Under the pieces are notes generated by a model. It was not told the DNA's origin and did not search any database. It saw nothing but the letters and a program-made list of their open reading frames with translations. A stretch of DNA of 14,293 nt from Castellaniella sp. UBA6218 (lineage in GTDB: Bacteria > Pseudomonadota > Gammaproteobacteria > Burkholderiales > Burkholderiaceae_B): assembly GCA_002421865.1 (NCBI GenBank), contig DISE01000070.1, positions 1-14,293 on the forward strand. The letters are read 5' to 3'. Numbering within the stretch: the first letter of the stretch is position 1; each line of letters starts with the position of its first letter. Shown piece after piece: positions 7,954 through 13,385 of the stretch. The position numbers and the translations under genes are program-made.

Positions 7954-8002
7954 CGGGGGCAACCTCCGGGTGCGGATGGACGGGATACGGCCGGTGTGCG
8001 CC

Positions 8003-9265
8003 TCAGGCGGCCATGGCTTCCTGGAGGATAGCCAGTCCTTCCTCCAACAGGCCATCGGGGATTGTCAGAGGAAAGAGGAAGCGGATGACGTGACCGTGGG
8101 TGCCGCAGGTCAGCAGCACCAGCCCGCGCTCCAGGGCGCGACGCTGGATGCGGGCGGCGGTGCCGGAGTCGGGCTGGCCGTCGGGCTGGCGGAATTCCGC
8201 AGCCACCATGGCGCCCAGGCCACGGATTTCCGCGATGTGCGGATGGCCGAACCCGGCCAGTGCCTGGCGCAGTCTTTGGCCCAGGACATCGGCGCGCGCG
8301 ATCAGATTTTCCTCGTCGATCACGTCCAGCACCGCCAGGGCGGCGGCGATGGCCAGCGGATTGCCCGCGTAGGTGCCGCCCAGCGAGCCGCGCGGCGCGG
8401 CGTCCATGAGTTCGGCCCGGCCGCAGACGCCGGACAGCGGCATGCCGCCGGCCAGGCTCTTGGCCATGGTGATCAGGTCGGGCGTCACGCCCGAGTGCTC
8501 GATGGCGAACATTTTCCCTGTGCGGGCGAAGCCGGACTGGACTTCGTCGACGATCAGCAGGATGCCGTGGGCGTCGCAGCGTTCCCGCAGCGCGCGCAGG
8601 AGTTCCGGCGGCGCGACGTTGAAGCCGCCCTCGCCCTGGACCGGCTCGATGACGATGGCGGCCACCCGGTTCGGAGCGATGTCGGCTTTGAACAGCAGAT
8701 CCAGCGCCCGCAGGGAATCCCGCGTGGTGATGCCTTCCAGCGGGTTGGGGAAGGGGATGTGATAGACCTCGGCCGGCAGCGGGCCGAAATCCTGTTTGTA
8801 GGGAGCGACCTTGCCGGTCAGGGCCATGCCCATGAAAGTGCGGCCGTGGAACGCGCCGGAAAAGGCCACGACCCCGGTGCGTCCGGTGGCGGCGCGTGCG
8901 ATCTTGACGGCGTTTTCCAGCGCTTCGGCGCCAGTCGTGAAGAAGGCGGTCTTTTTCGGATGGTCACCGGGCGTCAGGCGGTTGATGCGTTCGGCCAGTT
9001 CCACATAGGAGCCGTAGGGCGCGACCTGGAAGGCGGTGTGGGTGAAGGCGTCGAGCTGCGCACGGATGGCTTCCACGATGCGGGGATGGCGGTGGCCGGT
9101 GTTGGCCACGGCGATGCCGGCCGCGAAGTCGATGTAGCGCCGGCCCTCCACGTCCCACAGTTCGGCGTTCAGGGCGCGATCCGCGTAGAAGTCGCAGGTG
9201 ATGCCGATGCCGTCGGGGATGGCCGCGTTCTTGCGGACCTGCCAGTCCTGGTTGTGTTGCGTCAT
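8003..9265 (-). CDS. gabT: 4-aminobutyrate / 5-aminovalerate aminotransferase (GabT/DavT type)
   Basis: This 420-residue class III, PLP-dependent transaminase moves the terminal amino group of an omega-amino acid (GABA or 5-aminovalerate) to 2-oxoglutarate. Key sites match E. coli GabT closely: TTGAEALENAVKIAR (110-124, phosphate-binding), FHGR (139-142; the Arg pairs with the ligand carboxylate), IEPVQGEGGF (206-215), DEVQSGFARTGK (240-251, Asp240 with the pyridine N) and catalytic Lys269 in TMAKSLAGG. E. coli GabT uses Lys268, so length and spacing are normal. The ATG at 9265 has AGGAG six bases upstream; an upstream in-frame extension to 9385 crosses the promoter region and is ignored. It is the first gene of the unit with the ABC importer, so the importer probably brings in its substrate or a precursor. 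GabT and DavT cannot be told apart by sequence alone; the gcdH gene nearby favours considering 5-aminovalerate. Confidence 0.9.
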   Translation of the reverse strand: MTQHNQDWQVRKNAAIPDGIGITCDFYADRALNAELWDVEGRRYIDFAAGIAVANTGHRHPRIVEAIRAQLDAFTHTAFQVAPYGSYVELAERINRLTPGDHPKKTAFFTTGAEALENAVKIARAATGRTGVVAFSGAFHGRTFMGMALTGKVAPYKQDFGPLPAEVYHIPFPNPLEGITTRDSLRALDLLFKADIAPNRVAAIVIEPVQGEGGFNVAPPELLRALRERCDAHGILLIVDEVQSGFARTGKMFAIEHSGVTPDLITMAKSLAGGMPLSGVCGRAELMDAAPRGSLGGTYAGNPLAIAAALAVLDVIDEENLIARADVLGQRLRQALAGFGHPHIAEIRGLGAMVAAEFRQPDGQPDSGTAARIQRRALERGLVLLTCGTHGHVIRFLFPLTIPDGLLEEGLAILQEAMAA

Positions 9266-9371
9266 GTTTGTCTCCTGTGGGGACGGGGTGTTCCCGCCCT
9301 GCTTTTTTTTCACTATACTGATCTTTTGGTTTGTCAAATAGATCCATTTAAGCAAATTTAATGGAGCCAAT
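9266..9371. promoter_or_regulatory. Divergent control region between gabT operon and MocR regulator
   Basis: This 106-base spacer carries both promoters. Its right part (9303-9362) is markedly AT-rich. Toward gabT, the minus strand has a perfect TTGACA (9337 to 9332) and TATAGT (9317 to 9312), but with only a 14-base spacer, too short for efficient unaided use. Toward the regulator, TATACT (9314-9319) lies 17 bases after the weak -35 TTCCCG (9291-9296). The two -10 boxes overlap in CACTATACTG, so the promoters may exclude each other. An imperfect inverted repeat with CCATT/AATGG ends spans 9345-9365. MocR regulators commonly bind such spacers, repressing themselves and activating the divergent gene. 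Promoter calls are by eye. Confidence 0.6.
9280..9310 (+). terminator. Hairpin plus T8 in the gabT leader, + orientation
   Basis: On the + strand GGG-A-CGGG (9280-9287, one bulged A) pairs with CCCGCCC (9293-9299) around a GTGTT loop. After TGC comes a run of eight T (9303-9310). This is the shape of an intrinsic terminator pointing toward the regulator gene. Nothing on the + strand just upstream needs it, so it may block antisense transcription coming out of gabT. Read on the minus strand the same bases form a hairpin in the gabT mRNA leader, ending a few bases before its AGGAG. Confidence 0.55.
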
Positions 9372-10856
9372 TTGGACGCGTTCATTCTCTCTGAATGGTT
9401 GCAACAGCACTTCGCTCCCAGCGACGATAGTCCTGCATATCATCGTCTGTATAGACTGATCTGTAGAGCCATTCTGGAAGGGCATCTGAGCGCTGGCGCA
9501 CGCCTGCCCTCGACGCGCGACCTGGCGGCCGATCTGGGCATCGCCCGCAATACGGTCCTGCAGGTCTACGACCAACTGGCCGAGGAAGGCTACGTGCATG
9601 CGGGCGTCGGTCGCGGCACCTACGTCGAGGACATCCGCCAGGATCTGCTCGATCCGGTCGACGGCGGCGGGGACGCGCCGGCTGCCGGACACGCCGCGCC
9701 CGTGCACGATCTCTCGCAACGTGGGCGTCGGCTGGTGTCCAGCCTGGGGTTTTCCAACCGCCAGGCGGGCGCCTTCATGCCCGGCATCCCGGACGTGCGG
9801 GAATTCCCGCTGAAGACCTGGTCGCGCATCCAGAACCGGCAATGGCGCGCCGGTCCCTGGGACCTGATGCGCTATGCGCCGGCCGGTGGCTACGGTCCGC
9901 TGCGGCAGGCGATCTCGGACTACCTGGGCAGCGTGCGGTCGGTGCGCAGCACGGCCCAGCAGGTCGTGATGACCACCGGCATCCACCAGGGCATCGATGT
10001 GGCCGCGCGGCTGCTGTGCGATCCGGGCGATACGGTCTGGGTCGAGGAACCCGCCTATTGGGGGGTGCGCAATCTGCTGACGTCTTCCGGATTGCGCCTG
10101 GTGCCGATCCGCGTGGACGACGAGGGGATCTGGCCGGGCGAGGTCGAAAGGGCCCGCCCGCCCCGGCTGATCGTCGTCGCCCCGTCGCATCAGTATCCGC
10201 TCGGCATGGTGATGAGCCTGGCGCGGCGGCACATGCTGCTGGATTATGCCCGCCAGGTGTCGTGCTGGATCCTGGAGGACGACTACGACAGCGAGTTCCG
10301 CTACGACACGCGCCCGCTGTCATCCTTGCAGGGCATGGACGAGGCCGGACGGGTCCTTTACGCCGGCAGCTTCAGCAAGACGCTGTGCCCGGGGCTGAGG
10401 GTCGGCTTCCTGGTCGTGCCCCGGGCGCTGGCTGGCGCCTTCGCCGATTCGGTGGCGGAACTCTACCGCGAGGGCAACATGATGACCCACGCGGTCCTGG
10501 CGGACTTCATCCGCGAGGGGCACCTGAGCTCGCATATCCGCCGCGTGCGCAGGCGCTACGCGGAGCGGCGCGCCTGCCTGATCGATGAAATCCGGCGGCA
10601 TTTCGGGGATGCGCTGGACGTCGTCGGGGGCGAGGCCGGCCTGCACCTGATCCTGGCGCTTCCGGACGGTGTCGACGACACCCTGGTCGTGCGCGACGCC
10701 TTGCGGCAGGGCGTGGTCACGCGCGCGCTGAGCACGTATTACACGGAGCGGGAGAACGCCCGCTCCGGCCTGTTGCTGGGTTACGCCGGGGCGACACCCG
10801 AGGAAATCCGGCCCGCCTTCGACACGCTCGCGCGTGTGATCGGCGCTTATCTCTGA
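9372..10856 (+). CDS. MocR/GabR-type transcriptional regulator (GntR HTH + aminotransferase-like domain)
   Basis: This 494-residue regulator joins an N-terminal GntR winged helix (about 22-88: LYRLICRAILEGHLSAGARL, PSTRDLAADLGIARNTVLQV, EEGYVHAGVGRGTYV) to a fold-type I aminotransferase-like domain (about 115-494). PLP sites remain: WILEDDYDSEFRYD for the pyridine Asp/Tyr region and Lys336 in GSFSKTLCPGLRVGF for the Schiff base, so it probably binds PLP and senses an amine or amino acid that reacts with it, as GabR does with GABA. The start is TTG at 9372 with GGAG (9363-9366) five bases before it; no in-frame ATG precedes it after the stop at 9339, and the next in-frame ATG lies far inside the protein. 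It diverges from the gabT-transporter operon and is followed by another aminotransferase; it is the obvious candidate regulator of both. Its first 35 codons are unusually AT-rich with rare codons (two AGA). Confidence 0.92.
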   Translation: MDAFILSEWLQQHFAPSDDSPAYHRLYRLICRAILEGHLSAGARLPSTRDLAADLGIARNTVLQVYDQLAEEGYVHAGVGRGTYVEDIRQDLLDPVDGGGDAPAAGHAAPVHDLSQRGRRLVSSLGFSNRQAGAFMPGIPDVREFPLKTWSRIQNRQWRAGPWDLMRYAPAGGYGPLRQAISDYLGSVRSVRSTAQQVVMTTGIHQGIDVAARLLCDPGDTVWVEEPAYWGVRNLLTSSGLRLVPIRVDDEGIWPGEVERARPPRLIVVAPSHQYPLGMVMSLARRHMLLDYARQVSCWILEDDYDSEFRYDTRPLSSLQGMDEAGRVLYAGSFSKTLCPGLRVGFLVVPRALAGAFADSVAELYREGNMMTHAVLADFIREGHLSSHIRRVRRRYAERRACLIDEIRRHFGDALDVVGGEAGLHLILALPDGVDDTLVVRDALRQGVVTRALSTYYTERENARSGLLLGYAGATPEEIRPAFDTLARVIGAYL

Positions 10857-10885
10857 TCCTGACTTTCGAAAAAAGGAATCCCGTC

Positions 10886-12247
10886 ATGACGACCTCCGAC
10901 CCTCTGGCGCGCAGCGATGTCGCGTATCAGTTGCACGCCTACACCAATGCCCAGCGTCACCGAGAGGAGGGGCCCTGCATCATGGACCGCGGCGAAGGGA
11001 TCCACGTGTATGACACCGAGGGCAAGGCATACATCGAAGGCATGGCGGGATTGTGGAGCGTGGCGGTGGGCTTCAGCGAGCCCCGGCTGGCCCGGGTGGC
11101 GCACGAGCAGATGCAGCGCCTGCCCTTCTATCACACCTTCAGCCACAAATCGAACGTGCCCTCGATCCGGCTGGCCGAAAAACTGATCGGCCTGACGGGC
11201 GGACGGATGGCCCAGGCCTTCTTCACCAATTCCGGATCGGAGGCCAATGACACCATCGTCAAGATGGTCTGGTACTACAACAACGCCCTGGGGCGCCCGG
11301 AAAAGAAAAAGATCATCGCGCGCCAGCGCGGCTACCATGGTGTAACGGTGGCCTCGGCCAGTCTGACGGGACTGGCGGGCAATCATCGTGGTTTCGACCT
11401 GCCCCTGCCGCGCATCCTGCACACGCGTTGTCCCCACTGGTACCACGAAGGCCTGCCGGGCGAGACCGAAACCGCGTTCGCCGACCGGCTGGCGGCCGAG
11501 CTGGAGGCGCTGATCCTGGCGGAAGGCCCCGAGACGGTCGCAGCCTTCATCGGCGAACCCGTCATGGGCGCGGGCGGGGTCATCGTGCCGCCCGAGACTT
11601 ACTGGCCGAAGATGCAGGCGGTTTGCCGCAAATACGATATTCTGGTGATCGCCGACGAAGTCATCACGGGTTTCGGGCGTACGGGGCGGATGTTCGCCTC
11701 GGACCTGTTCGGCATCGAACCGGATTTCATGACCCTGTCCAAGCAGCTGACGTCTTCCTACCAGCCACTGGCCGCGGTGCTGATGCACGAACGCGTGGCT
11801 TCCGTGATCGCCCGCCACAGCGGCGAACTGGGCACCTTCGGCCATGGCTACACGGCCAGCGGTCATCCGGTGGCGACCGCCGTGGCGCTGGAGAACATCC
11901 GCATCATCGAGGAACGTGGCCTGGTCGACAATGCCGCCGCGGCTGGCGCCGTGCTGCAGCGCCGGCTGCGGGAACTGGCGGATCATCCGCTGGTGGGCGA
12001 GGTGCGGGGGATCGGGCTGATCGCGGCGGTGGAACTGGTGGCCGACAAGGCGTCGCGCGCGCCCTTCGACCCGGCGGGCATGGCCGGCGCCCGGGTCGTG
12101 CGCCAGTCCCAGGAGAACGGCCTGATCCTGCGCGGCATCCAGGACAGTGTGGCCTTTTGCCCACCGCTGATCATCACCGAAGCCCAGGTCGGAACACTGG
12201 TCGACCGCTTCGCGCAGTCCCTGGAAGAGGCGGCGAAGACGTTGTGA
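10886..12247 (+). CDS. Class III aminotransferase (SpuC / omega-amine:pyruvate type)
   Basis: This 453-residue PLP-dependent transaminase is distinct from the GabT-like protein. It resembles enzymes annotated as aspartate aminotransferase family, putrescine- or beta-alanine-pyruvate aminotransferase: MDRGEGIHVYDTEGKAYIEG and MAGLWSVAVGFSEPRL (33-68), HTFSHKSNVPSIRLAEKL (83-100), NSGSEAND (115-122, phosphate cup), RGYHGVTVAS (148-157), EPVMGAGGV (224-232), DEVITGFGRTG (257-267) and catalytic Lys286 in TLSKQLTSSYQPL. Such enzymes typically use pyruvate as amino acceptor and diamines or omega-amino acids as donors. ATG 10886 has AAGGA eight bases upstream and lies 29 bases after the regulator stop, so it is probably co-transcribed with the regulator. 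With the GabT-like enzyme it could deaminate both ends of a diamine. The exact substrate is not determinable here. Confidence 0.9.
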   Translation: MTTSDPLARSDVAYQLHAYTNAQRHREEGPCIMDRGEGIHVYDTEGKAYIEGMAGLWSVAVGFSEPRLARVAHEQMQRLPFYHTFSHKSNVPSIRLAEKLIGLTGGRMAQAFFTNSGSEANDTIVKMVWYYNNALGRPEKKKIIARQRGYHGVTVASASLTGLAGNHRGFDLPLPRILHTRCPHWYHEGLPGETETAFADRLAAELEALILAEGPETVAAFIGEPVMGAGGVIVPPETYWPKMQAVCRKYDILVIADEVITGFGRTGRMFASDLFGIEPDFMTLSKQLTSSYQPLAAVLMHERVASVIARHSGELGTFGHGYTASGHPVATAVALENIRIIEERGLVDNAAAAGAVLQRRLRELADHPLVGEVRGIGLIAAVELVADKASRAPFDPAGMAGARVVRQSQENGLILRGIQDSVAFCPPLIITEAQVGTLVDRFAQSLEEAAKTL

Positions 12248-12251
12248 GCCT

Positions 12252-12298
12252 CATCCCTCCACGTCGCCGCTTGCAAGCGGCTCCGATTCGTTCGGCAT
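12252..12298. repeat. 47-bp repeat, copy 1 (with 16-bp palindrome)
   Basis: This is an exact direct repeat of the segment at 12321-12367, beginning CATCCCTCCACGTC and ending GATTCGTTCGGCAT. It starts five bases after the spuC-like stop codon. It holds a perfect palindrome GCCGCTTGCAAGCGGC (12266-12281) and a small stem CCGA-TTCGT-TCGG (12283-12295). The flanking bases differ between copies, so the unit has sharp ends. On the minus strand it reads as 15 codons from ATG (MPNESEPLASGDVEG) followed by TGA. Confidence 0.9.
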
Positions 12299-12310
12299 CG
12301 GGGCCAGTTT

Positions 12311-13273
12311 TTAATTGTGGCATCCCTCCACGTCGCCGCTTGCAAGCGGCTCCGATTCGTTCGGCATGAAATGGTCCGCAGGGACCATTTCATGTCCGAT
12401 CTCATCCTGGCCGACCAGCCAGTCGCGGAAATGCGCCAGGGCGGGCAGGGTGGCCTTGCGCTCGGGCACGATCAGGTGAAAGGCCCGCTGGCCGGGCCCG
12501 CTGTGCGGATTCAGCACCGCCAGGGTGCCCTGATCCAGTTCCCGCTGAATCAGAAAGGGCGGGATCAGCGCCACGCCCAGCCCGTCGCCGGCCGCCTGGG
12601 ACAGCATGGAGAACAATTCCAGACGCATGCCGGCCATGGCGGCGGGCGCAGCGACGCCGGCCGAGGCGAACCATTCGCGCCAGGCCGTAGGACGGGTGCT
12701 CTGCTGCAACAGGGGCAGGGCGGCGATGTCGGCCGCGTCCAGCGGGCCGGCGGCCAGGCGGGGACTGCAGACCGGCACGGGATTTTCCCGCATCAGGAAA
12801 TGGGCCTGGGTGCCCGGCCAGCGCGGATCGCCCGAATAGATGGCGGCGTCGAACTCCGTGTCTTCGAACAGGAACGGATGGGTGCGGGTGGCCATGTTGA
12901 CCTGCAGGCCAGGCCGTTCGGCGCGCAGCGCCGCCAGGCGCGGCAGCAGCCAGCGGGTGGCGAAGGTCGGCACCACGGCCAGTTCCAGGACGCCGCCGCC
13001 CTGGTGGGCCATGACCGCCTGGGTGTCTCGTTCGAGCGCATCCAGTTGCCGGCGCACCAGCCGGCTGTAGCGTTCCCCCGCGTCGGTCAGGCGCACGCCC
13101 CGACGCGCGCGCTGGAACAGCGGCACGCCGACCAGGGTTTCCAGCGACGCGACCTGCCTGCAGATCGCGCCCTGGGTCAGGGACAGTTCCTGGGCGGCGC
13201 GGGTGAAGCTTTCGTGCCGCGCGGCGGCTTCGAAGGCCTGCAGGGCCTGGGTGCTGGGCAATCGTTTGCGCAT
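12311..13273 (-). CDS. LysR-family regulator (GcvA-like, candidate GcdR)
   Basis: This is a 320-residue LysR-type regulator. The winged-helix DNA-binding domain is at about 5-65 (LQAFEAAARHESFTRAAQEL, LTQGAICRQVASLETLVGVP, LFQRARRGVRLTDAG), followed by a linker helix and an effector domain (about 90-290) containing FDAAIYSGDPRWPG and GDGLGVALIPPFLI. This pattern matches the GcvA-like subgroup. It is divergent from gcdH, with a 112-base shared spacer. That is the arrangement of GcdR, which activates glutaryl-CoA dehydrogenase genes in response to glutarate in other proteobacteria, so the same role is inferred here. The protein should end near residue 289 (FRDWLVGQ). The remaining 31 residues come from the hairpin and the 47-bp repeat, so the tail is probably not a functional domain. 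The ATG at 13273 lacks a strong Shine-Dalgarno sequence. Confidence 0.88.
   Translation of the reverse strand: MRKRLPSTQALQAFEAAARHESFTRAAQELSLTQGAICRQVASLETLVGVPLFQRARRGVRLTDAGERYSRLVRRQLDALERDTQAVMAHQGGGVLELAVVPTFATRWLLPRLAALRAERPGLQVNMATRTHPFLFEDTEFDAAIYSGDPRWPGTQAHFLMRENPVPVCSPRLAAGPLDAADIAALPLLQQSTRPTAWREWFASAGVAAPAAMAGMRLELFSMLSQAAGDGLGVALIPPFLIQRELDQGTLAVLNPHSGPGQRAFHLIVPERKATLPALAHFRDWLVGQDEIGHEMVPADHFMPNESEPLASGDVEGCHN
12321..12367. repeat. 47-bp repeat, copy 2 (with 16-bp palindrome)
   Basis: This is identical over all 47 bases to 12252-12298, 69 bases downstream, with a 22-base unrelated spacer containing TTTTT. The palindrome lies at 12335-12350. It falls inside the last codons of the LysR gene on the minus strand, where it encodes MPNESEPLASGDVEG before CHN and the stop. 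The palindromic core and the extragenic placement resemble REP-like elements. Whether it is dispersed in the genome cannot be seen from one window. Confidence 0.9.
12365..12394. repeat. Perfect 13-bp inverted repeat (strong hairpin) in the 3' end of LysR
   Basis: CATGAAATGGTCC (12365-12377) and GGACCATTTCATG (12382-12394) are perfect reverse complements around a GCAG loop. It begins on the last three bases of repeat copy 2. In RNA of either strand it makes a very stable stem. There is no T tract on either side, so mRNA 3'-end protection or Rho-assisted termination between the convergent genes is more likely than intrinsic termination. In the minus-strand gene it encodes HEMVPADHFM. Confidence 0.85.
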
Positions 13274-13385
13274 GTCCGGAGTGATAAAAATTCACTGATA
13301 ACGCAGTTTATATCGTTTGTGTGGGAAGGAATATCCCGTTAGGATGCGTGAATATCACTGATTCAGTTTTTTTCGGAGACCTCTC
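13274..13385. promoter_or_regulatory. lysR-gcdH divergent promoter/operator region
   Basis: This AT-rich 112-base spacer holds a reasonable gcdH promoter: TTGTGT (13317-13322), 17 bases, TAGGAT (13340-13345), start expected near 13352. GTGA-N7-TCAC at 13281-13295 fits the LysR T-N11-A form and is centred about 64 bases upstream of that start, the usual place of a LysR recognition site. A second site, GTGA-N3-TCAC (13348-13358), overlaps the predicted start. TCACTGAT is shared exactly by both sites (13292-13299 and 13355-13362). For lysR, TATAAA on the minus strand (13312 to 13307) is a possible -10. The gcdH Shine-Dalgarno is GGAGA at 13375-13379. Confidence 0.6.

Noticed and set aside
7954..8055. 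N-terminal extension of the ATPase to the ATG at 8055
   Set aside because: It would overlap the end of the aminotransferase gene and encodes no conserved ABC sequence; GGAGG precedes the ATG at 7953.
7970..9361. Long + strand open frame opposite the gabT-like gene
   Set aside because: It is the antisense of a clearly conserved aminotransferase; no domain or plausible start.
9266..9385. Extension of the gabT-like protein to 9385
   Set aside because: It runs through the divergent promoter region and into the regulator start; residues are not GabT-like and AGGAG precedes the ATG at 9265.
9361..9459. ATG-started 32-codon frame overlapping the TTG start of the MocR gene
   Set aside because: It has no Shine-Dalgarno sequence upstream, is out of frame with the regulator, and its start overlaps the GGAG that serves the TTG.
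12252..12367. CRISPR-like repeat-spacer-repeat
   Set aside because: Only two 47-bp repeats with one 22-bp spacer, no leader and no cas genes; repeat and spacer lengths do not fit an array.
12252..12394. Insertion sequence or integration site at the spuC-lysR junction
   Set aside because: No transposase or integrase, no tRNA gene and no target-site duplication visible; only short repeats and a hairpin.
12317..13342. 341-codon + strand frame opposite the LysR gene
   Set aside because: It is the antisense of a gene with a clear LysR winged helix; low-complexity Gly/Gln/Arg content.
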